From NCBI RefSeq assembly GCF_029227915.1, contig NC_079884.1:17238001-17302000 (forward strand): DNA of 64,000 nucleotides. Direction: 5' to 3'. This document shows, piece by piece, positions 1-11,093 of the stretch. Under the pieces are notes generated by a model that was not told the origin of the DNA, did not search any database, and saw nothing but the letters and a program-made list of their open reading frames with translations. Each line of letters starts with the position of its first letter. The stretch's first letter is position 1. A program made the translations under genes and the position numbers. Source of the DNA: Hydractinia symbiolongicarpus (taxonomy: Eukaryota > Cnidaria > Hydrozoa > Anthoathecata > Hydractiniidae).

Positions 1-650
1 AAACGAATTGGGGCGTCATAGTCGAGTGAGAGTTGAAGGACTGGACCAATGGTAACCTCCGCAGACACGTGAAACCACGTGATTTACGTCTAAGGCCTTT
101 ATTACGCAGTTAATGGCCATGTTACAGTCTTTATAAACCTGTACGATTATTTCACGAAGTTATAAGGCCATGTAGCATTGCAAAACGACTTGGGACGTCG
201 TAGTCCATTGAGAGTGGAAGGACTAGACCAATGGTAACCTCCGCAGACACGTGAATCCACGTGATTTACGTCTAAGGCTCTTATTACGCGGTTAAAAGAC
301 ATATTCAGCCTTTATAGACCTGTACGAGTATTTCACGAAGTTATAAGGCCATGGAGCAATGGAAAACGACTTGGGACGTCGTAGCCCATTGAGAGTGGAA
401 GGACTAGCCCAATGGTAACTTCCGCAGACACGTGAAACCACGTGACTTACGTCTAAGGCTCTTATTATGCGGTTAAAAGCCATGTTACAGCTTTTGTAGA
501 CCTGTACGAGTATTTCACGAAGTTATAAGGCCATGGCGCAATGGAAAACGAATTGGGACGTCATCGTTGAGTAAGAGTGGAAGGACTAGACCAATGCTAA
601 CCTCCGCAGACACGTGAAGCCCCGTTATTTACGTCTAAGGCTCTTATTGC
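1..650 (+). repeat. Left-edge satellite segment
   Basis: This is about three and a half monomers before the recognisable start of block A. The window opens one base inside a monomer. It contains variants I did not see repeated later, such as 'gaagccccgttattt' near 618 and 'ttattgcgcgg' near 645. It is a mosaic of canonical monomer types whose long-range partner, if any, lies outside the window. Confidence 0.7.
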
Positions 651-726
651 GCGGTTAAAAGCCATGTTACAGTCTTTATGAACCGCTACGAGTACTTGAC
701 GGTGTTTTAAGGCAATGGAGCATTAC

Positions 727-908
727 AAAACGACTTGGGACGTCGTAGCCCATTGAGAGTGGAAGGACTACACCAATGGTAAAATCCGCAGACACGTGCA
801 GTCACGTGAATTACATGTAAGGCCATTATTAGGCAGCGAAAGGGCATAAAACATCCTTTAGAGACGGGTACATGTAGTTGGCGGTTATATTACGCCATGG
901 TGCAATGG
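727..908 (+). repeat. Type-D divergent monomer (first of ~31 full copies)
   Basis: This class is marked by 'gactacaccaatgg', 'gtgcagtcacgtgaattac', 'cataaaacatcctttagag' and 'gttggcggttatattacgcc'. Its second half differs strongly from the canonical monomer. Full copies start at 727, 2547, 3819, 7279, 8733, 10736, 11276, 15095, 17270, 19269, 20542, 22362, 23452, 24724, 27452, 29455, 29995, 33996, 36171, 38170, 41078, 43077, 44350, 46170, 47260, 48532, 53633, 56000, 58549, 60916 and 62192. Chimeric copies with only the D second half start at 15998, 34899 and 39806. Spacing is irregular (3, 6, 7, 8, 10, 11 or more monomers), so D units work as markers of block identity rather than as a simple HOR. 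Confidence 0.9.
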
Positions 909-1337
909 AAAACGAATTGGGACGTCATAGTCGAGTGAGAGTTGAAGGACTAGACCAATGGTAACCTCTGCAGACACGTGAAACCACGTGATTTACGTGT
1001 AAGGCCTTTATTACGCAGTTAAAGGCCATGTTACAGTCTTTATAGACCTGTACGATTATTTCACGAAGTTATAAGGCCATGTAGCATTGCAAAACGACTT
1101 GGGACGTCGTAGTCCATTGAGAGTGGAAGGACTTGACCAATGGTAACCTCCGCAGACACGTGAAACCACGTGATATACGTGTAAGGCCTTTATTGAGCAG
1201 TTAATAGCCATGTTACAGTCTTTATAGCCCTGAACATGTAGTTGACGGTGTTATAACGCCATGGTGTAATGGCAAACGAATTAGGCGGTATAGTCGAATA
1301 AGAGTGAAAGTGCTAGACCAATGGTAACCTCCGCAGT

Positions 1338-1353
1338 CACGTGGAACCACGTG
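1338..1353. promoter_or_regulatory. E-box inverted repeat CACGTGG-AA-CCACGTG (example)
   Basis: A perfect dyad with 7-bp arms and a 2-bp spacer. Together with the downstream 'atttacgt' it gives three ACGT cores spaced 10 and 9 bp, about one helical turn each. The 'CACGTGAT' half equals the complement of ATCACGTG and fits RTCACRTG, the CDEI element of budding-yeast centromeres, and the upstream half reads GTCACGTG. Variants of this module recur in roughly half the monomers. CACGTG is a general bHLH/bZIP target; binding here is inference. Confidence 0.6.
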
Positions 1354-1713
1354 ATTTACGTCTAAGGCTCTTATTACGCGGTTAAAAGCCATGTTACAGT
1401 CTTTATGAACCTGTACGAGTATTTGACGGTGTTATAAGGCCATGGAGCATTGTAAAAAACGACCTGAGACGTCGGAGTCCATTGAGAGTGGAAGGACTAG
1501 ACCAATGGTAACCTGTTGAGACAGGTGAAACCACGTGATTAACGTGTAAGGCCTTTATTGCGCAGTTAAAGGCCATGTTACAGTCTTTATAGACCTGTAC
1601 GATTATTTCACAAAGTTATAAGGCCATGTAGCATTGCAAAACGACTTGGGACGTCGTAGTCCATTGAGAGTGGAAGGACTAGGCCAATGGTAACCTCCGC
1701 AGTCACGTGGAAC

Positions 1714-1728
1714 CACGTAATTTACGTG
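1714..1728. other. Palindrome CACGTAA-T-TTACGTG in C-type monomers
   Basis: A perfect 7-bp inverted repeat around one central base, found after 'gtcacgtggaac' in C-type and related monomers across the window. It replaces the second CACGTG of the canonical module with CACGTA while keeping the ACGT spacing. Confidence 0.75.
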
Positions 1729-2039
1729 TAAGGCCTTTATTACGCGGTTAAAAGACATATTACAGCCTTTATAGACCTGTACGAGTATTTCACGAAGTTA
1801 TAAGGCCATGGAGCATTGGGAAACGACTTAAGACCTCGTAGTCCATTGAGGGTTAAAGGACTAGACCAATGGTAAAATGTGGAGACAGGTGGAACCACGT
1901 GATTTACGTGTAAGGCCTTTATTACGCAGTTAAAAGCCATGCTACAGTCTTTATAGTCCCGTACGAGTTTTTGCCAGTGTCATAAGGCCATGGAGCATTG
2001 GAAAACGAGCTAAGACGTCGGAGTCCATTGAGAGTGGAA

Positions 2040-2072
2040 GGTCTAGACCAATGGTAACCTGTGGAGACAGGT
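2040..2072. other. Hairpin module: GGTCTAGACC then ACCTGT-GGAG-ACAGGT
   Basis: A 10-bp perfect palindrome (2040-2049) is followed seven bases later by a 6-bp stem with a 4-base loop (2057-2072). This occupies the same slot as the E-box module of other monomers, which read 'cctccgcagacacgtg' there. Many hairpin monomers carry both elements; others have 'ggactagacc' (palindrome broken) or 'aaaatgtggagacaggt' (stem shortened). A clean stand-alone hairpin is at 4056-4071. Whether it extrudes or is bound is unknown. Confidence 0.7.
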
Positions 2073-4560
2073 GGAACCACGTGATTTACGTGTAAGGCCT
2101 TTATTAGGCAGTTAATAGCCATGTTACAGTCTTTATAGCCCTGAACATGTAGTTGACGGTGTTATAACGCAATGGTGTAATGGCAAACGAATTAGGCGGT
2201 ATAGTCGAATAAGAGTGAAAGGGCTAGACCAATGGTAACCTCTGCAGTCACGTGGAACCACGTAATTTACGTGTAAGGCCTTTATTACGCGGTTAAAAGA
2301 CATATTACAGCCTTTATAGACCTGTACGAGTATTTCACAAAGTTATAAGGCCAAGGAGCAATGAAAAACGACTTGGGACGTCGTAGTCCATTGAGAGTGG
2401 AAGGACTAGACCAATGGTAACTTCCGCAGACACGTGAAACAACGTGATTTACGTCTAAGGCTCTTATTACGCGGTTAAAAGCCATGTTACAGTCTTTATG
2501 AACCTCTACGAGTACTTAACGGTGTTTTAAGGCAATAGAGCATTGCAAAACAACTTGGGACGTCGTAGCCCATTGAGAGTGGAAGGACTACACCAATGGT
2601 AAAATCCGCAGACACGTGCAGTCACGTGAATTACATGTAAGGCCATTATTAGGCAGGGAAAGGTCATAAAACATCCTTTAGAGACGGGTACATGTAGTTG
2701 GCGGTTATATTACGCCATGGTGCAATGGAAAACGAATTGGGACGTCATAGTCGAGTGAGGGTTGAAGGACTGGACCAATGGTAACCTCCGCAGACACGTG
2801 AAACCACGTGATTTACGTCTAAGGTCTTTATTACGCAGTTAATGGCCATGTTACAGTCTTTATAAACCTGTACGATTATTTTACGAAGTTATAAGGCCAT
2901 GTAGCATTGCAAAACGACTTGGGACGTCGTAGTCCATTGAGAGTGGAAGGACTAGACCAATGGTAACCTCCGCAGACACGTGAATCCACGTGATTTACGT
3001 CTAAGGCTCTTATTACGCGGTTAAAAGCCATGTTACAGTCTTTATGAACCTGTACGAGTATTTGACGGTGTTATAAGGCCATGGAGCATTGGAAAACGAC
3101 CTGAGACGTAGGAGTCCATTGAGAGTGGAAGTTCTAGACCAATGGTGACCTCTGGAGACAGGTGGAACCACGTGATTTACGTGTAAGGCGTTTATTAGGC
3201 AGTTAATAGCCATGTTACAGTCTTTATAGCCCTGAACATATAGTTGACGGTGTTATAACGCCATGGTGTAATGGCAAACGAATTAGGCGGTATAGTCGAA
3301 TAAGAGTGAAAGGGCTAGACCAATGGTAACCTCTGCAGTCACGTGGAACCACGTAACTTACGTGTAAGGCCTTTATTATGCGGTTCAAAGACATATTACA
3401 GCCTTTATAGAGCTGTACGAGTATTTCACGAAGTTATAAGGCCATGCAGCACTGCAAAACGACTTGGGACGTCGTAGTCCATTGAGGGTTAAGGGACTAG
3501 ACCAATGGTAAAATGTGGAGACAGTGGAACCACGTGATTAACGTCTAAGGCTCTTATTACGCGGTTAAAAGCCATGTTACAGTCTTTATGAACCTCTACG
3601 AGTACTTGACGGTGATAAAAGGACATGGAGCATTGGAAAACGACCTGAGACATCGGAGTCCATTGAGAGTGAAAGGTCTAGACCAATGGTAAAATGTGGA
3701 GACAGGTGGAACCACGTGATTTATGTGTAAGGCCTTTATTACGCGGTTAAAAGCCATGTTACAGTCTTTATGAACCTCTACGAGTACTTGACGGTGTTTT
3801 AAGGCAATGGAGCATTGCAAAACAACTTGGGACGTCGTAGCCCATTGAGAGTGGAAGGACTACACCAATGGTAAAATCCGCAGACACGTGCAGTCACGTG
3901 AATTACATGTAAGGCCATTATTAGGCAGCGAAAGGTCATAAAACATCCTTTAGAGACGGGTACATGTAGTTGGCGGTTATATTACGCCATGGTGCAATGG
4001 AAAACGAATTGGGGCGTCATAGTCGAGTGAGAGTTGAAGGACTGGACCAATGGTAACCTGTGGAGACAGGTGAAACCACGTGATTTACGTGTAAGGCCTT
4101 TATTACGCAGTTAAAGGCCATGTTACAGTCTTTATAGACCTGTACAATTATTTCACGAAGTTATAAGACCATGTAGCATTGCAAAACGACTTGGGACGTC
4201 ATTGTTGAGTAAGAGTGGAAGGTCTAGACCAATGGTAACCTCCGCAGACACGTGGAACCACGTAATTTACGTGTAAGGCCTTTATTACGCGGTTAAAAGA
4301 CATATTACAGCCTTTATAGACCTGTACGAGTATTTCCCGAAGTTATAAGGCTATGGAGCAATGGAAAACGACTTGAGACCTCGTAGTCCATTGAGGGTTA
4401 AAGGACTAGACCAATGGTAAAATGTGGAGACAGGTGGAACCACGTGATTTATGTGTAAGGCCTTTATTACGCGGGTAAAAGCCATTTTACAGTCTTTATA
4501 GACCTGTACGATTATTTCACGAAGTTATAAGACCATGTAGCATTGCAAAACGACTTGGGA

Positions 4561-5656
4561 CGTCATCGTTGAGCAAGAGTGGAAGGACTAGACCAATGTT
4601 AACCTCCGCAGACACGTGGAACCACGTAATTTACGTGTAAGGCCTTTATTACGCGGTTAAAAGACATATTACAGCCTTTATAGACCTGTACGAGTATTTC
4701 ACGAAGTTATAAGACCATGGAGCATTGTAAAAAACGACCTGAGACGTCGGAGTCCATTGAGAGTGGAAGGACTAGACCAATGGTAACCTGTGGAGACAGG
4801 TGAAACAACGTGATTTGCGTGTAAGGCCTTTATTACGCGGTTAAAAGACATATTACAGCCTTTATAGACCTGTACGAGTATTTCACGAAGTTATAAGGCC
4901 ATGGAGCAATGAAAAACGACTTGAGACCTCGTAGTCCATTGAGGGTTAAAGGACTAGACCAATGGTAAAATGTGGAGACAGGTGGAACCACGTGATTTAT
5001 GTGTAAGGCCTTTATTACGCGGGTAAAAGCCATTTTACAGTCTTTATAGACCTGTACGATTATTTCACGAAGTTATAAGACCATGTAGCATTGCAAAACG
5101 ACTTGGGACGTCATCGTTGAGCAAGAGTGGAAGGACTAGACCAATGTTAACCTCCGCAGACACGTGGAACCACGTAATTTACGTGTAAGGCCTTTATTAC
5201 GCGGTTAAAAGACATATTACAGCCTTTATAGACCTGTACGAGTATTTCACGAAGTTATAAGGCCATGGAGCATTGTAAAAAACGACCTGAGACGTCGGAG
5301 TCCATTGAGAGTGGAAGGACTAGACCAATGGTAACCTGTGGAGACAGGTGAAACCACGTGATTTGCGTGTAAGGCCTTTATTACGCGGTTAAAAGACATA
5401 TTACAGCCTTTATAGACCTGTACGAGTATTTCACGAAGTTATAAGGCCATGGAGCAATGGAAAACGACTTGAGACCTCGTAGTCCATTGATGGTTAAAGG
5501 ACTAGACCAATGGTAAAATGTGGAGACAGGTGGAACCACGTGATTTATGTGTAAGGCCTTTATTACGCGGGTAAAAGCCATGTTACAGTCTTTATAGACC
5601 TGTACGATTATTTCACGAAGTTATAAGGGCATGGAGCATTGCAAAACGACTTAGGA
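4561..5656 (+). repeat. Three-monomer HOR, two 548-bp copies
   Basis: The copies run 4561-5108 and 5109-5656, each beginning 'cgtcatcgttgagcaagag'; a related start with 'gagtaagag' follows at 5657. The 548-bp length is three monomers, one of them two bases longer because of the A-run in 'cattgtaaaaaacgacc'. The copies differ at a handful of sites: 'aagaccatgg' against 'aaggccatgg', 'gaaacaacgtg' against 'gaaaccacgtg', 'gagggtt' against 'gatggtt', and 'gccattttac' against 'gccatgttac'. The pair is kept in block C and disrupted in block B. Confidence 0.85.
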
Positions 5657-6349
5657 CGTCATCGTTGAGTAAGAGTGGAAGGACTAGACCAATGGTAACC
5701 TCCGCAGACACGTGAAACCACGTGATTTACGTCTAAGGCTCTTATTACGCGGTTAAAGGCCATGTTACAGCCTTTATGAACCTCTACGAGTACTTGACGG
5801 TGTTATAAGGCCATGGAGCATTGGAAAACGACCTGAGACGTCGGAGTCCATTGAGAGTGGAAGGTCTAGACCAATGGTAACCTGTGGAGACAGGTGGAAC
5901 CACGTGATTTACGTGTAAGGCCGGTATTACGCAGTTAAAAGCCATGTTACAGTCTTTATAGTCCCGTACGAGGTTTTGAGAGTGTTATAAGGGCATGGAG
6001 CATTGGAAAACAACCTGGGTCATCATAGTCCTTTGAGAGTGGACGGACTAGACCAATGGTAACCTGTGGAGACAGGTGGAACAACGTCATTTACGTGTAA
6101 GGCCTTTATTAGGCAGTCAATAGCCATGTTACAGTCTTTATAAACCTGTACGATTATTTTACGAAGTTATAAGGCCATGTAGCATTGCAAAACGAGTTGG
6201 GACGTCGTAGTCCATTGAGAGTGGAAGGACTAGACCAATGGTAACCTCCGCAGACACGTGAAACCATGTGATTTACGTCTAAGGCTCTAATTACGCGGTT
6301 AAAAGCCATGTTACAGTCTTTATAAACCTGTGCGATTATTTCACAAAGT

Positions 6350-9257
6350 TATAAGGCCATGTAGCATTGCAAAACGACTTGGGACGTCGTAGTCCATTGA
6401 GAGTGGAAGGACTAGACCAATGGTAACATCCGCAGACACGTGAATCCACGTGATTTACGTCTAAGGCTCTTATTACGCGGTTAAAAGCCATGTTACAGTC
6501 TTTATGAACCTGTACGAGTATTTGACGGTGTTATAAGGCAATGGAGCATTGGAAAACGACCTGAGACGTCGGAGTCCATTGCGAGTGGAAGGTCTAGACC
6601 AATGGTAACCTGTGGAGACAGGTGGAACCACGTGATTTACGTGTAAGGCCTTTATTAGGCAGTTAATAGCCATGTTACAGTCTTTATAGCCCTGAACATG
6701 TAGTTGACGGTGTTATAACGCAATGGTGTAATGGCAAACGAATTAGGCGGTATAGTCGAATAAGAGTGAAAGGGCTAGACCAATGGTAACCTCCGCAGTC
6801 ACGTGGAACCACGTAATTTACGTGTAAGGCCTTTATTACGCGGTTAAAAGACATATTACAGCCTTTATAGACCTGTACGAGTATTTCACGAAGTTATAAG
6901 GCCAAGGAGCAATGAAAAACGACTTGGGACGTCGTAGTCCATTGAGGGTTAAGGGACTAGACCAATGGTAAAATGTGGAGACAGTGGAACCACGTGATTA
7001 ACGTCTAAGGCTCTTATTACGCGGTTAAAAGCCATGTTACAGTCTTTATGAACCTCTACGAGTACTTGACGGTGATAAAAGGACATGGAGCATTGGAAAA
7101 CGACCTGAGACATCGGAGTCCATTGAGAGTGAAAGGTCTAGACCAATGGTAAAATGTGGAGACAGGTGGAACCACGTGATTTATGTGTAAGGCCTTTATT
7201 ACGCGGTTAAAAGCCATGTTACAGTCTTTATGAACCTCTACGAGTACTTGACGGTGTTTTAAGGCAATGGAGCATTGCAAAACAACTTGGGACGTCGTAG
7301 CCCATTGAGAGTGGAAGGACTACACCAATGGTAAAATCCGCAGACACGTGCAGTCACGTGAATTACATGTAAGGCCATTATTAGGCAGCGAAAGGTCATA
7401 AAACATCCTTTAGAGACGGGTACATGTAGTTGGCGGTTATATTACGCCATGGTGCAATGGAAAACGAATTGGGGCGTCATAGTCGAGTGAGAGTTGAAGG
7501 ACTGGACCAATGGTAAAATGTGGAGACAGGTGAAACCACGTGATTTACGTGTAAGGCCTTTATTACGCGGTTAAAAGACATATTACAGCCTTTATAGACC
7601 TGTACGAGTATTTCACGAAGTTATAAGGCTATGGAGCAATGGAAAACGACTTGAGACCTCGTAGTCCATTGAGGGTTAAAGGACTAGACCAATGGTAAAA
7701 TGTGGAGACAGGTGGAACCACGTGATTTATGTGTAAGGCCTTTATTACGCGGGTAAAAGCCATTTTACAGTCTTTATAGACCTGTACGATTATTTCACGA
7801 AGTTATAAGGCCATGTAGCATTGCAAAACGACTTGGGACGTCGTAGTCCATTGAGAGTGGAAGGACTAGACCAATGGTAACATCCGCAGACACGTGAATC
7901 CACGTGATTTACGTCTAAGGCTCTTATTACGCGGTTAAAAGCCATGTTACAGTCTTTATGAACCTGTACGAGTATTTGACGGTGTTATAAGGCAATGGAG
8001 CATTGGAAAACGACCTGAGACGTCGGAGTCCATTGCGAGTGGAAGGTCTAGACCAATGGTAACCTGTGGAGACAGGTGGAACCACGTGATTTACGTGTAA
8101 GGCCTTTATTAGGCAGTTAATAGCCATGTTACAGTCTTTATAGCCCTGAACATGTAGTTGACGGTGTTTTAACGCAATGGTGTAATGGCAAACGAATTAG
8201 GCGGTATAGTCGAATAAGAGTGAAAGGGCTAGACCAATGGTAAACTCCGCAGTCACGTGGAACCACGTAATTTACGTGTAAGGCCTTTATTACGCGGTTA
8301 AAAGACATATTACAGCCTTTATAGACCTGTACGAGTATTTCACGAAGTTATAAGGCCAAGGAGCAATGAAAAACGACTTGGGACGTCGTAGTCCATTGAG
8401 GGTTAAGGGACTAGACCAATGGTAAAATGTGGAAACAGTGGAACCACGTGATTAACGTCTAAGGCTCTTATTACGCGGTTAAAAGCCATGTTACAGTCTT
8501 TATGAACCTCTACGAGTACTTGACGGTGATAAAAGGACATGGAGCATTGGAAAACGACCTGAGACATCGGAGTCCATTGAGAGTGAAAGGTCTAGACCAA
8601 TGGTAAAATGTGGAGACAGGTGGAACCACGTGATTTATGTGTAAGGCCTTTATTACGCGGTTAAAAGCCATGTTACAGTCTTTATGAACCTCTACGAGTA
8701 CTTGACGGTGTTTTAAGGCAATGGAGCATTGCAAAACAACTTGGGACGTCGTAGCCCATTGAGAGTGGAAGGACTACACCAATGGTAAAATCCGCAGACA
8801 CGTGCAGTCACGTGAATTACATGTAAGGCCATTATTAGGCAGCGAAAGGTCATAAAACATCCTTTAGAGACGGGTACATGTAGTTGGCGGTTATATTACG
8901 CCATGGTGCAATGGAAAACGAATTGGGGCGTCATAGTCGAGTGAGAGTTGAAGGACTGGACCAATGGTAAAATGTGGAGACAGGTGAAACCACGTGATTT
9001 ACGTGTAAGGCCTTTATTACGCGGTTAAAAGACATATTACAGCCTTTATAGACCTGTACGAGTATTTCACGAAGTTATAAGGCTATGGAGCAATGGAAAA
9101 CGACTTGAGACCTCGTAGTCCATTGAGGGTTAAAGGACTAGACCAATGGTAAAATGTGGAGACAGGTGGAACCACGTGATTTATGTGTAAGGCCTTTATT
9201 ACGCGGGTAAAAGCCATTTTACAGTCTTTATAGACCTGTACGATTATTTCACGAAGT
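6350..9257 (+). repeat. Eight-monomer tandem duplication (2 x 1454 bp)
   Basis: Copy 1 is about 6350-7803 and copy 2 about 7804-9257. The breakpoint falls in the identical 'gttataaggccat' shared by the two flanks. Both copies carry a D monomer (7279, 8733) and the variant 'ccattgcgagtgg'. They differ at few sites: 'gtgttataacgc' against 'gtgttttaacgc', 'gtaacctccgcag' against 'gtaaactccgcag', and 'ggagacagtgg' against 'ggaaacagtgg'. Block B has a single copy, about 26523-27976. Confidence 0.88.
6735..6915 (+). repeat. Type-C monomer (181 bp)
   Basis: This class is marked by 'cgaattaggcggtatagtcg' and 'aataagagtgaaagggctag'. It is preceded by 'gccctgaacat' and 'atggtgtaatggc' in the end of the monomer before it. 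It is one base shorter than canonical because 'gggacgtcatag' is replaced by 'aggcggtatag'. Its E-box slot reads 'cagtcacgtggaacc', followed by the perfect palindrome CACGTAA-T-TTACGTG. About 40 copies are spread over the window, for example near 1.3, 2.2, 3.3, 8.2, 12.2, 18.0, 24.2, 36.9, 45.8, 52.9, 57.8 and 62.9 kb. C units usually follow a hairpin-module monomer. Confidence 0.85.
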
Positions 9258-10917
9258 TATAAGACCATGTAGCATTGCAAAACGACTTGGGACGTCATCG
9301 TTGAGCAAGAGTGGAAGGACTAGACCAATGTTAACCTCCGCAGACACGTGGAACCACGTAATTTACGTGTAAGGCCTTTATTACGCGGTTAAAAGACATA
9401 TTACAGCCTTTATAGACCTGTACGAGTATTTCACGAAGTTATAAGGCCATGGAGCATTGTAAAAAACGACCTGAGACGTCGGAGTCCATTGAGAGTGGAA
9501 GGACTAGACCAATGGTAACCTGTGGAGACAGGTGAAACCACGTGATTTGCGTGTAAGGCCTTTATTACGCGGTTAAAAGACATATTACAGCCTTTATAGA
9601 CCTGTACGAGTATTTCACGAAGTTATAAGGCCATGGAGCAATGGAAAACGACTTGAGACCTCGTAGTCCATTGATGGTTAAAGGACTAGACCAATGGTAA
9701 AATGTGGAGACAGGTGGAACCACGTGATTTATGTGTAAGGCCTTTATTACGCGGGTAAAAGCCATGTTACAGTCTTTATAGACCTGTACGATTATTTCAC
9801 GAAGTTATAAGGGCATGGAGCATTGCAAAACGACTTAGGACGTCATCGTTGAGTAAGAGTGGAAGGACTAGACCAATGGTAACCTCCGCAGACACGTGAA
9901 ACCACGTGATTTACGTCTAAGGCTCTTATTACGCGTTTAAAGGCCATGTTACAGCCTTTATGAACCTCTACGAGTACTTGACGGTGTTATAAGGCCATGG
10001 AGCATTGGAAAACGACCTGAGACGTCGGAGTCCATTGAGAGTGGAAGGTCTAGACCAATGGTAACCTGTGGAGACAGGTGGAACCACGTGATTTACGTGT
10101 AAGGCCGTTATTACGCAGTTAAAAGCCATGTTACAGTCTTTATAGTCCCGTACGAGTTTTTGAGAGTGTTCTAAGGGCATGGAGCATTTGAAAACAACCT
10201 GAGTCATCATAGTCCTTTGAGAGTGGACGGACTAGACCAATGGTAACATGTGGAGGCAGGTGGAACAACGTGATTTACGTGTAAGGCCTTTATTAGGCAG
10301 TTAATAGCCATGTTACAGTCTTTATAGCCCTGAACATGTAGTTGACGGTGTTATAACGCAATGGTGTAATGGCAAACGAATTAGGCGGTATAGTCGAATA
10401 AGAGTGAAAGGGCTAGACCAATGGTAACCTCCGCAGTCACGTGGAACCACGTAATTTACGTGTAAGGCCTTTATTACGCGGTTAAAAGACATATTACAGC
10501 CTTTATAGACCTGTACGAGTATTTCACGAAGTTATAAGGCCAAGGAGCAATGAAAAACGACTTGGGACGTCGTAGTCCATTGAGAGTGGAAGGACTAGAC
10601 CAATGGTAACTTCCGCAGACACGTGAAACAACGTGATTTACGTCTAAGGCTCTTATTATGCGGTTAAAAGCCATGTTACAGTCTTTATGAATCTCTACGA
10701 GTACTTGACGGTGTTTTAAGGCAATGGAGCATTGCAAAACGACTTGGGACGTCGTAGCCCATTGAGAGTGGAAGGACTACACCAATGGTAAAATCCGCAG
10801 ACACGTGCAGTCACGTGAATTACATGTAAGGAAATTATTAGGCAGCGAAAGGTCATAAAACATCCTTTAGAGACGGGTACATGTAGTTGGCGGTTATATT
10901 ACGCCATGGTGAAATGG

Positions 10918-11093
10918 AAAACGAATTGGGACGTCATAGTCGAGTGAGAGTTAAAGGACTAGACCAATGGTAACCTCCGCAGACACGTGAAACCACGTGA
11001 TTTACGTCTAAGGCCTTTATTACGCAGTTAATGTTACAGTCTTTATAAACCTGTACGATTATTTCACGAAGTTATAAGGCCATGTAGCATTGC
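10918..11093 (+). repeat. 176-bp monomer with a 6-bp deletion
   Basis: 'taatggccatgttac' is reduced to 'taatgttac' at 11031, consistent with slippage or recombination between two ATG trinucleotides six bases apart. The same deletion occurs at 15390, 29750 and 34291. The last two are the block-B counterparts of the first two, so it was inherited by block duplication, not recurrent. Because of it the D monomers at 10736 and 11276 are 540 bp apart rather than 546. Confidence 0.9.

Noticed and set aside
1338-1353. Budding-yeast type point centromere
   Set aside because: The CDEI-like motif is present, but there is no single AT-rich CDEII or CDEIII, and the motif occurs in many monomers of a long array.
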